From Trichosphaerium sp. ATCC 40318 (Eukaryota; Discosea; Flabellinia; Trichosidae), in the NCBI GenBank assembly GCA_038496445.1, contig JALMLS010000634.1, positions 1-36,979 of the forward strand: a stretch of DNA of 36,979 bases, read 5' to 3'. Every line of letters starts with the position of its first letter. The stretch's first letter is position 1. A program made the translations under genes and the position numbers. Shown one piece after another: positions 1-9,103 of this stretch. The notes beneath the pieces are model-generated. The model saw only the letters and a program-made list of their open reading frames with translations. It made no database searches and was not told the origin of the DNA.

Positions 1-132
1 AGCGCAATCACGTGATTTTTGTATTCTGTTCCCACAATTATAAAGACGATGTAGTAACTAACATTCTTGTAAAGTGAAAGCGCTTGTTTTCAATATGTAC
101 AGTTCAAAATCGTTCAAGTTCTGAAATTTGTA
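1..132 (+). repeat. Left terminal inverted repeat
   Basis: Exact reverse complement of 11984-12115. It contains the palindrome CACGTG at 10-15. Identity stops at base 133. The repeat could extend further left, outside the window. Confidence 0.95.
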
Positions 133-768
133 TTAATAAAACGCGTTGCGTGTATTTCGCTTATAAAAACAGTATTTTCAAGTGGAAAACAAGTAGAGCG
201 TTATCTCTAAACACTGTAATTAATTAAAAGCTTCCGGAATCATCTCCGCTGTTCTTTTATAGTGCTACTGTGCTGTTTCCGGCATTGGCAAAATGCATCC
301 AATGGTGTGTACTAAACTCCTTACGTGTAGTATGAATAGTAATGCGTGATAAGCTTTGTACAAGCATGCAAAATCAAAAAAATGTCCTAATGTACATGCC
401 ACAACATGCCACAACAAACCATGTACTTTTTAGAATTTTTTTAAACCATGGGGAGTTCAAAAAGTTAAGTCTTATGAATGGGGATATTAAGGCTTAGGAT
501 CTCGGCAGTAGATGGATATAGTTGGGTTAATAGCTGTCTGTAGAAATACGCCTTTGTATACCATTACATCATTTTCTTCTTCCTCCTTGTTGCCTTATTT
601 CTTAGTCATAAGGCGCTGTCTTGTGCGTTTGGAAAACTTGATTTACTACTAGTGCTACCTCTGAGAAGCTCAAAGTGCCAGTTCTTGTAATACACTTGTG
701 CTTAAGTTGTTTACCTATTCAGAAAATAGTTAGTGCTTGGTGTTTGTAGTCTCTACAGGGACTAAAAT
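133..768. other. Element interior without recognised gene
   Basis: AT-rich sequence inside the left arm of the large element. I see no splice-consistent reading frame, no RNA gene and no recognisable repeat before the first AAGGCATT-type element at 769. Confidence 0.5.
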
Positions 769-1043
769 CAGGGCTGAAACTCAGCTAGGCATTGCCTTCA
801 AGAATGATGCATATTCCTAATTTTGGCATTAGATGGAAAAATCAAGGCATTTGCATTTGGCACTGTCCAATAAAATAAGGCATTTTTACAAAAAGGCAAT
901 GCCTTCATCAAAAAGACATTAAAACAAGGCATTTTTTGGCATTTTTTGGCATTGCATAAAATCAGGTAATGCCTTGTATTGCTATTTTTGGCATTACATA
1001 AAATCAAGTAATGCCCTGTATTGCAAGTACTTTATGCCTTTAT
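769..1043. mobile_element. AAGGCATT-family non-autonomous element, copy A1, left part
   Basis: It begins CAGGGCTGAAACTCAGCTAGGC, the same tip seen at 1137 and 4372, and is packed with AAGGCATT/AATGCCTT octamers in both orientations. At 1043 it is interrupted by another element (1044-2938). The element sequence resumes at 2939, where it matches the uninterrupted copy at 4660 onward. Confidence 0.75.
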
Positions 1044-1136
1044 CAGGGGTAAAAATATTCTCAGCAAATAAATAGCATTTGCCAGCAAAATTTACTGGCA
1101 AATCTAAGATTTTGCTGGCAAAAAAATCCATTAAAT

Positions 1137-2112
1137 CAGAGCTGAAACTCAGCTAGGCATTGCCTTAAAAAATGATGCATATTCCTAACATTTGGCATTA
1201 GATGGCAAAATCAAGGCATTTGCATTTGGCAATGCCCAATAAAATAAGGCATTTTTACAAAAAGGCAATGCCTTCATCAAAAAGGCATTAATACCAGGCA
1301 TTTTTGGGCATCTTTTGGCATTGCATAAAATCAGGTAATGCCTTGTATTGCATTTTTTTGGCATTGCATAAAATCAAGTAATGCCCTGTATTGCAAGTAC
1401 TTTATGCCTTTATTATGCCTTATTTTTTTAAGCAATATATGCCTTGTATTTTAATTCATATATAAGGCATTGCCTATACTATATCATAGGACTGATCACA
1501 TTAAGGAAGTGGTTTAAGGTAAGTAACAGTCAAACAACTTTTACACTTTTTTTTTCACATCACCTACTGACGTTTTATATAGATAGGCATCTAGCGCTCT
1601 TAGTAATTCATGAAATTAGACGAAACCACCGCCAAACGAACCGCAGCACCCTATTTCACCTACAACAGTAGTAGGAGTGAACTCCGCGATATTTCCAGGA
1701 CCGTGGAATTCTAACACTACAAGGTAAGTTTTTTTTTTTTTTTTTTCTACACCATCTCATATTTTCTTTAAGGTTTTTTCAAATGTGGACTTAGGAGTTT
1801 TGTGTATTGTATGTGTACTGTATTATAAAATAAATAGTTGTGTTATTACCTGAAAATGCCCTGGTTTATTAGGCACTGTAGACTATGACAATGCTTTCTT
1901 TTTGCCTTCAAAATAAGGCATTGATGCATGAGTTATGCCCTAATTTGAAGGCATAATTCCTTAAAATATGCAGGCAAAACCATTGCAATCTTGTGTACCA
2001 GATGCAAGCATTTTTCATCAAATATGAGGCATTTTTGGAGCAAAAAATAAGGCATTATTTGATGAAAATGCCAAGGCATTGTCCAAAAATGCCTTGTTGA
2101 GTTTCAGCCCTG
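1137..2112. mobile_element. AAGGCATT-family element, copy A2, nested inside element B
   Basis: It has a left tip CAGAGCTGAAACTCA and a right tip TGAGTTTCAGCCCTG in inverted orientation. The interior matches copy A3 (4372-5407) closely along its length. The ends carry dense AAGGCATT octamers. The middle holds an exon-like stretch: a gtaagt at 1519, an acceptor-like tatatag near 1582, a short frame at 1610-1714 and a gtaagt followed by a long T-run at about 1722. It has no transposase, so it is non-autonomous. No target duplication was evident. Confidence 0.75.
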
Positions 2113-2299
2113 ATTCAGGGTTTTTGCTGTTTTTTTTGGCAAACATTACTTGCAAATATCATCATTTGCCAGCAAATATCTATGGTATTTGCTGAAAATA
2201 CACAGTAAAAAAAAGCACATTTGGCAATAAAACCAGACAGGAGTTTCAATCAATGCACAAGTTATTTTATTTAAATCACATGCACAAATACAAAATCAC

Positions 2300-2422
2300 A
2301 TTACAATGTACATAGAGTGTTTTTCTGTTGGGTGATTGGAACATTTCGCCATATGATTCTATACCATCTAACCCCCTGTAAAATGGTGCTGCGCATTTAA
2401 TGCAAGTGGTTTCATCAAAATC
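2300..2422 (-). other. Exon-like core of element B (short frame with a CxxC)
   Basis: Read on the minus strand this gives D-F-D-E-T-T-C-I-K-C-A-A-P-F-Y followed by about 20 further residues. It aligns with the core frames at 1610-1714 and 4867-4971 (K-L-D-E-T-T-...-A-A-P) and more weakly with 7132-7260. The shared DNA word CTTAGTAAT precedes each copy. Function is unknown. It could be a captured host exon or a relic of an autonomous ancestor. Confidence 0.4.
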
Positions 2423-2938
2423 CGTGTATTACTAAGAGCTACAGAAGTATGTAAATATAAATCACTCGAAAATAAATAAATAAATACTTATATACCTCCG
2501 GACGCCTGCGGAAGGCAGGTAATTCCATAATACTTTTGTTGTTAATGTAAATTGGTTTTGCGGTCACAGGGAGCTTGGTTTGGTTAAATTCCGTCAATTA
2601 CTAAGAACGCTACATACCATTTAATAGTGATCATCCAAAATCGTTTTGGGCTCACATTGAAAAAGTATGTCAAGTCAATGAGTTTTTTCTGGGGAATATT
2701 ATAGCTGATGTTTTTTGGCCAACTCAGCAAAACCATGGCATTTGCCAACAAATGGCAAATATTTGGATTTGCTGGCAAATGACAGTTTTTGCAAAATGGC
2801 AAAACCATGGCTGATACCAAGATTTGCCATCAAATACCAGTTTTTGCCATTTCAGTAAAAATGGCAAAACCCAGCATTTGCCAGCAAGTGGCAAATATCA
2901 AAATTTGCCAGCAATTGCCATAGATATTTTTACCCCTG

Positions 2939-3045
2939 TATTATGTCTTATTTTTTTAAGCATTATATGCCTTGTATTTTAATTCATATATAAGGCATTG
3001 CCAATACTATATCATAGGACTGATCACATTAAGGAAGTGGTTTAA
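2939..3045. mobile_element. AAGGCATT-family copy A1, resumed after the B insertion
   Basis: It matches 4665-4775 of copy A3 (…AAGCATTATATGCCTTG… through AAGGAAGTGGTTTA) and then loses similarity near 3045. Copy A1 is therefore both interrupted by B and truncated at its right end. Confidence 0.65.
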
Positions 3046-3294
3046 AGGATGGTAAGTTTGCTTTGAAATATTCCTCTTGTATACTACATTACATGTACTA
3101 CTCAATAAAGCTAGTTTCTATGTTTTTGTGGTAAGTTGTGGGAAAAAAAAAATGTCACAGGATTTAAATTTTTTCATTGAAAAAGCCAAGCTGGGGAGAC
3201 AGCAAGACAAACAAAGCAACAAATAGTATCAAGAGATGAAAATAACCAAAGACAAGTGTGTGTTATGCAAAAAAAACACTTTGATTAATGCAGG

Positions 3295-4127
3295 TATTGT
3301 CTGTATCATTCAAGTTTGCTAATCTTTGCAACTATTTGCTGTTTGTGACATTTGGTTTTTGTGTTTAGTCAGATTTGACAAATCTTGTAACTTCTGTTAG
3401 TTCTTGCAAGATCTTGTTAGTTCTTGCAAGATCTGTTAAAAACTACAAGATCTGACAGATCTTGTCAGTTTTGGAACAAACTAAATCCACTTGGACAGGT
3501 ACAACGCATACAAATTATTGTGACACCACATGTTCTTAACCACCATTATTTATTTGGTACATTAGCTTATGCCTCTGATGACCTCTACGGTCCAACGATT
3601 GTCTCCTATACTCCAAAACGGATTATTTCGCTATGTTATACTGTACATGCAGCACAAGATACTTTGGAAGTGCTTGGAATTTTCTTTGAGGTTTTAACGT
3701 TATCTCACGTTAAATACTCCTCTTTATGCCTGAATGTGCCAGCATTTGCATGTGGTAGTGGTGCTTGTAAGTTAATATGTAAATAATTATTGATTCGTAT
3801 TCGTTTTTATGGCTCCTGGGTGAGTAGTAATGAGAGCACCCTAAGTAAAATACTGTGATTGTCTTGTTAGATGATATGACTTTGACACTTTTTTGTCTTG
3901 CCTTAATGTACATAAGGACAGCAAAGAAGGGGCACTTTTTCATGAGTTATAGAATGTGATGCATTCACATTGCACTGGTTCTGCAGGTTTTAAGCTGTCA
4001 GTTCTTGCAAAAACTATCAAAACTGACAAAATCTGACAGAACTTGCAAGAACTAGCAGAACTTACAAGATCTGTCAGTTTTGTTACTTCTGCCAAACTTG
4101 TCGCAAACTTGAATGATACGGACAATA
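3295..4127. mobile_element. CTTGCAAGATCTGTCAG-family element D1
   Basis: The ends form an inverted repeat of about 25 bp with few mismatches: TATTGTCTGTATCATTC at 3295 and the reverse complement of TATTGTCCGTATCATTC ending at 4127. Just inside each end are clusters of CTTGCAAGATCTGTCAG-like words in both orientations (3375-3470 and 3990-4080). The frame at 3424-3786 inside it overlaps these motif arrays, has no recognisable domain and is probably not a gene. The element is about 830 bp and non-autonomous. Relatives lie at 8089-8626, and an isolated end lies at 26166. Confidence 0.65.
3783..3842 (+). repeat. Internal copy of the large element's right subterminal sequence
   Basis: It resembles 11928-11983, just inside the right terminal repeat: both read ATTCGT..CGTTT.TATGGCTCC followed by a G-rich gtgag and AATGAGAGC. 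A related stretch (reverse complement) lies at about 8868-8956. This suggests remnants of other copies of the same transposon family inside the element. Confidence 0.5.
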
Positions 4128-4371
4128 TACAAAGAACTGATGTAATATGGGAATATAGTTTTTTCTGAATTTTCCAAAAACAAAAATTCAAAAGTGTAGA
4201 AAGATGCATAGCTAGGGCAGTCCACTAAACTAGAAAGCGCCTGGTTCACTTACAGTCGGGTCCTCGCTGTGCTTGGAACTAGAACCCAACCTTTGTTCAC
4301 ATATAGTGATCCATTGGTGGGTATAAGCATTCAGTTTTTGTATTGAATTCTATTTTTTCAAATTTTTTCTT

Positions 4372-5407
4372 CAGGGCTGAAACTCAGCTAGGCATTGCCT
4401 TAAAAAATGATGCATATTCCTAATTTTGGCATTGATGCATATTCCTAATTTTGGCATTAGATGGAAAAATCAAGGCATTTGCATTTGGCACTGTCCAATA
4501 AAATAAGGCATTTTTACAAAAAGGCAATGCCTTCATCAAAAAGACATTAATACCAGGCATTTTTGGGCATCTTTTGGCATTGCATAAAATCAGGCAATGC
4601 CTTGTATTGCATTTTTTGACATTGCATAAAATCAAGTAATGCCCTGTATTGCAAGTACTTTATGCCTTTATTATGCCTTATTTTTTTAAGCATTATATGC
4701 CTTGTATTTTAATTCATATATAAGACATTGCCTATACTATATCATAGGACTGATCACATTAAGGAAGTGGTTTAAGGTAAGTAACAGTCAAACAACTTTT
4801 ACACTTTTTTTTCACATCACCTACTGACGTTTTATATAGACAGGCACCTAGAGATATTAGTAATTCATGAAATTAGACGAAACCACCCCCAACCAAACCG
4901 CAGCACCCCATTTCATCTACAAAAGTAGTAGAAGCGAGCTCCACAATATTTCCAGGACCGTGGAATTCTAACACTACAAGGTAAGTTTTTTTTTTTTTTT
5001 TTCCCCCAACTCATATTTTCTTTAAGGTTTTTTCAAATGTGGACTTAGGAGTTTTGTGTATTGTATGTGTACTGTATTATAAAATAAATAGTTGTGTTAT
5101 TACCTGAAAATGCCCTGGTTTATTAGGCACTGTAGACTATGACAATGCTTTCTTTTTGCCTTCAAAATAAGGCATTGATGCATGAGTTATGCCCTAATTT
5201 GAAGGCATAATTCCTTAAAATATGCAGGCAAAACCATTCAATCTTGTGTACCAGATGCAAGCAGTTTTCATCAAATATAAGGCATTTTTGGAACAAAAAA
5301 TAAGGCACTGCCCTGTATTTGCCTTTTTGAATGAGGCAAAAACTAGGCATTTTTGTAAAAAATAAGGCATTATTTGAATGAAAATGCTTTGTTGAGTTTC
5401 AACCCTG
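4372..5407. mobile_element. AAGGCATT-family element, copy A3 (uninterrupted)
   Basis: It runs from tip CAGGGCTGAAACTCA to the inverted tip TGAGTTTCAACCCTG. It is the best reference copy: its 4665-4680 segment shows the empty site for element B. A 24-bp tandem duplication of TGATGCATATTCC... occurs at about 4408-4455. The core frame at 4867-4971 differs from that of copy A2 partly at synonymous positions (AGG/AGA, AGT/AGC, GAA/GAG). No matching flanking duplication is visible. Confidence 0.75.
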
Positions 5408-5792
5408 ATACTATCCAAAAACAAAAAAATAGATTGACAACTAAATGACACAGTACCTCTCTTAGACATTGTTGAAGCTCTCTTTTTGCATATAACTGTA
5501 GATTGGGTACAAGAGTCCTCAAAATCAACACAATTCCATGTTAAAGCACTGCAATATGATGATATTTAAAAAAGACCAAAAAATACAACAACTTTTTCAT
5601 CTTGTTGTTACTTACCTTACCTTCTATTTCAGCTGAAACCTGTCTATGTCTATTCAAAATATGTTCTCCAACACCTCTTTGGGTTGCTTGATGCCCTTTT
5701 CAAATTCTACTTGACCTTTGTAGTCACTATCTAGAAAGAAGAGTGAGTGAGGTTTAATTTGATTAACAAAATGGTGTTGTGTTGTTTTACAC
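5408..5792 (-). pseudogene. Between-element stretch with possible decayed minus-strand exon
   Basis: On the minus strand, about 5610-5730, a frame D-Y-K-G-Q-V-E-F-E-K-G-I-K-Q-P-K-E runs into a stop and then continues in another frame (H-R-Q-V-S-A-E-I-E-G) up to a good gtaag donor. This looks like one exon with a single indel. I cannot assign it. It may belong to the decayed minus-strand transposase seen at 7823-8088. Confidence 0.3.
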
Positions 5793-7387
5793 CAAGTCTA
5801 ACAATTAAAGTGGTATATACCACTTTTTTCAACAAAATGGTATATGGACTGGTATATATTTTTAAAATACCACTTTTTTTAGAAATTAAGTGAATAAAAA
5901 AGTGGTATATGGAAGGTATATCTGGCTCAGCCATGGCATATTTTTGGCTCAGCCATGGCAGTTCTCTGTTTATTATTGAACCTACCATAAGTTACTTTCA
6001 ACTAAAAAATTACAACAGCATTACCAGTGTTCAAGGCAATAATGTCACAGAATATTAGTCAATTAAAGTCTTTACATGTAGAAATATAAGGCAATTGATG
6101 AAAACTCTTACATTTTATTTGTTAGTACATAGGCACCAACTAAACAGATTGTTCCCAATACTTTTCATACCATGTATAGTTTAGTATGATTGATATACTA
6201 TATAAAAATGTGACAAATGTTTGAAACCTTCATGGCTTGTGGCAATTATTTTTTTCAACTAGAAAAAAATAGCTGGTACAAAAAAAACAATGTGCTACAT
6301 AATGAAATGTAATGTATTGATCTTCATGATAACACATCTAAAGTTTTTACTTTAGAATTAACATAAACTCCCCTACCATCAATGAGATTAAACACAAAAT
6401 AGTCCATTTATGACTTCAAAAACTTGATTGTAAAAAAACAATATTCAAAAAAAAAAAAAAAATACAACATCCATTATTTCTGATTCCAAGGTTCATTTGT
6501 AACTCTGCTGTTTACATAACATAGACAACACTGTTTTGGTGCAATAACTACAATCACAGATTTGTTGGTTTAGTTTTAAGGGCTGGGGAAGCTTTTTCTT
6601 AAAAAATGAATTTTTTACTGGTGAACACAATGTATGCTTTGTGTTCACTGAATTATGCTGTTATAATCACATGGTATACACATTATGCTTGCCTATATGG
6701 TAGTAAATTTTTATTGGATTGTGTGCTTTAGACACATACTAATACTTAAAATACTTGCCATGGCTGAGCCAAAAATTTGCCATGATTGAGCTAGATATAC
6801 CACTTTTTTATGGTATGTGGTATATACCACCTTTTTATTGGTATATACCACTTTTATGGTATGCTTCAAGAAGGTCATTAAGGAGCTTTTTGGTAATGGG
6901 TTTTCTTGTTGAATGATCATAGATGTCACACATTAAATGGTGTATAGAGACCTTATTATATCATAGAATCTAACTAAACCAAGCTCATTCGAACCACAGG
7001 ACCTGATTCCAGTACCAACATTAAGGAACCTATATTGCAGGTATTATACAGACGTTCGTGGATACCAGACAAAGTTTTATTTTATTTTCGTTTGATATAT
7101 ATTAACTGACCTCCGTAGGCCTTAGTAATTTATGGATTCAGGTGGAACCACTTTCATTAGGTGCACATCATGTTTTTACAGTAGTTACAGCAAGCTCATG
7201 GAGATGGACGAATTTTCCAGATGCCCATAGTAATGTAACTGTAGTGGACATTGTCCAAAACTTGTAACTCACAAACTGTATTAAATAAAGTGTATTTTCT
7301 GGAATTGCAGGTGTACCATAAGTAGGCATAAAGTGGTATATAAGAGTGGTATATACCATAAAAACCTGGTATATTTTTTTAGACCTG
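5793..7387. mobile_element. GGTATATACCAC-family element C
   Basis: Two arms carry clustered GGTATATACCACTTTTT words (5815-5920, 6795-6865, with more at 7335-7375) and an inverted pair GGCTCAGCCATGGCA (5926-5958) / TGCCATGGCTGAGCC (6756-6775). Approximate tips are CAAGTCTAA at 5793 and TTAGACCTG ending at 7387, an imperfect match, so the limits are provisional. The interior has no convincing gene except a short core frame (7132-7260) related to those of families A and B. Confidence 0.5.
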
Positions 7388-7822
7388 ACCGAATAAATAC
7401 TAATGCTAACACCAGCACTATTAATACTTACTTGACATTCTCTGGTAACAAACTGAGAACATGTCAAAGAACAACTTCAACATTTGAAAATGTCAAGTGT
7501 TGTGCCAGGTGATGTGTCTGGATGGCAAGTCACATTGTTCACAGAGAATATGAATGTCCTACCAGAAACTTGAGAACAAAAGTGCTAGTACAAATAGTAG
7601 ACTTTTTTTCTATGCAGTTGAAACTTAAGAAAACTAATTTTGGCCATCAACACAATTTCAGAGTCTGTAATAATATTTGCTGTTGCTACATACAGTTGGC
7701 ATGTATAAAAACAGTTTTGATACTGTGATGCTTGTAGTTGGTGCAGGGCAGTACACTTATTGCAACTACTTTGCTTTGTTTTGCGTTTTTCCCTAGAACA
7801 GTGGGTAGTTAAAAAAAATAGC
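7388..7822. other. No gene recognised
   Basis: AT-rich sequence between element C and the minus-strand transposase fragment. The short plus frame at 7522-7728 has no domain or splice context that I can support. Confidence 0.4.
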
Positions 7823-8088
7823 TTACTTTATGACACTTTCAACTTCAGGAAAGTCAATTATCATGGCTTCCACTATGTAAGTGTTCTTTGGTGTAGAGCA
7901 CGCATAAGCCAAGTGTGACAACGTATTCAACGCAAAGAAATTCTTTATGAACTCATTTTGTGCTTTTTTAGAGCATGCTGCTCCATCTGCTCTATTGTGA
8001 GCACGTAGGGTGCTAAAAATTTCCATGTAAAAATAGCGTTGGCATTGCGGCGCTGTATACGGAGTTGAAGTTTGGCAACAGCATAATG
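7823..8088 (-). pseudogene. Fragment of a second transposase, related to the gene at 9104-11720
   Basis: The minus-strand translation contains L-R-A-H-N-R-A-D-G-A, then S-H-L-A-Y-A-C and E-A-M-I-I-D-F-P. These align with L-R-A-H-N-R-A-D-G-S, S-H-L-A-Y-A-C and E-A-M-V-N-D-F-P in the plus-strand gene (11110-11275), with clear divergence elsewhere, so this is a paralogue and not a recent duplicate. The 5' part is shortened relative to the plus copy (a G-K-H-F-K-T-Y segment is missing) and the frame is shifted there. At 8089 the sequence runs into element D2, which appears to have cut it. Confidence 0.6.
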
Positions 8089-8626
8089 TATTGCCTGTTT
8101 CATTCAAATTTTGAGAGACAGACTGACTTTTGCTGCAAAAAAAATCCAGTTTCTGCCTGATCTGTCAGATCTGACGGATTTGACACTTCTGACAGATCTT
8201 GCAAATTGTCATTTTTTAAATGTGAGCTACCTGTACGTTGAGTTTTTGAAGCAAAACTAAAGCAAACAGTGTTTGAGGCAGCTTACTGTGTTTGGCAGTA
8301 ATGTGATAGTTTTGTAGGACATCACACCTTTTTAATTCGCTTTTAGCGCATTGAACCTTATGTGGTTTGATCGTACAGTTTGCGTGGGTAAAATGCTGCG
8401 ATTATCTTCCATGGTCTGTTGAAACTTACATTGAAAATCTTGCTATCACTTACCGTAAGGTACCTAAGTCATATAATGAAGGACAACATTGTAACACAAA
8501 TAGTTCACATTGTGATAGATCTACACCATTTGACAGAAGTGTCAGATCTTGCTAGATCTGCTAAAAGTGCTAAAAACTCACTTTCTAGAAAATATTACAG
8601 AACCCATTTACAAACTTTGAACAATA
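8089..8626. mobile_element. CTTGCAAGATCTGTCAG-family element D2
   Basis: The left end TATTGCCTGTTTCATTC resembles the D1 tip. The right end CAAACTTTGAACAATA is the inverted counterpart with a short internal deletion. Inside both ends are GATCTGTCAGATC-like words (8155-8205 and 8515-8570). The roughly 540-bp length and lack of coding content make it non-autonomous. It abuts the truncated minus-strand transposase fragment. Confidence 0.5.
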
Positions 8627-8727
8627 AATAGGCTGGGAAACCCAAATATGTAGAACCTTGTCAAAAAAAAGTCGAAAATTCGGCACACTAACTATCCTAT
8701 ATTATGCCATAGGAACTATTTAGAAAG

Positions 8728-8757
8728 CCCCCCCTTTCAGGGGGGGGTTTGGGGGGG
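8728..8757. repeat. C7/G8 hairpin followed by a second G7 run
   Basis: Seven C, the loop TTTCA, eight G, TTT and seven G lie in a row, in otherwise AT-rich DNA. This could form a very stable hairpin or contribute to a G-quadruplex. It sits inside the large element between D2 and the transposase gene. It could also be a fragile or poorly assembled spot. Confidence 0.6.
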
Positions 8758-9103
8758 CAGAGCCTAGCGGCGACTCAGCGCCATAACCCAGTTGTCTCCC
8801 TTTGTGGCGAACAGTTCAATATCACTTTGACATTTTTTCAACTTTTTTTTCGACATTTTAGTACACACCCTTGTAATTTTCCTCTTTACGCCTGAACATG
8901 CCAAAATTACCACCTGGTGCTAGTAATGAGAACTTTTTGCTAAGCAGTTGATACCTCTCAATGGAACGATTTATGCGTGTAAAACATGCACAGAAAGTTT
9001 CTGTGGTTAAAGTGTACCTCAAATGCGTAAAAAAATTAAATACTATTTTTGACGAGTTTTTTTCTGGTTTTGGAAAGTTTTGCATATTACTGGTCAACAA
9101 CAG

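Larger units (their letters stand above)
1044..2938. mobile_element. TTTGCCAGCAAAT-family element B inserted into copy A1
   Basis: It starts CAGGGGTAAAAATAT and ends with the reverse complement ATATTTTTACCCCTG, a 15-bp inverted repeat. It is flanked by TAT on both sides (1041-1043 and 2939-2941), while the uninterrupted copy at 4665-4680 has TAT once, so the 3-bp duplication is directly demonstrated. Both subterminal regions carry arrays of TTTGCCAGCAAAT-like palindromic words. It is itself interrupted by a second AAGGCATT element at 1137-2112. A 3-bp duplication occurs in PIF/Harbinger and CACTA groups; the tip resembles hAT, which normally makes 8 bp, so no superfamily is claimed. Confidence 0.8.

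Noticed and set aside
3424-3786. 120-codon open frame
   Set aside because: It overlaps the subterminal motif array and body of element D1, has no domain and no splice context.
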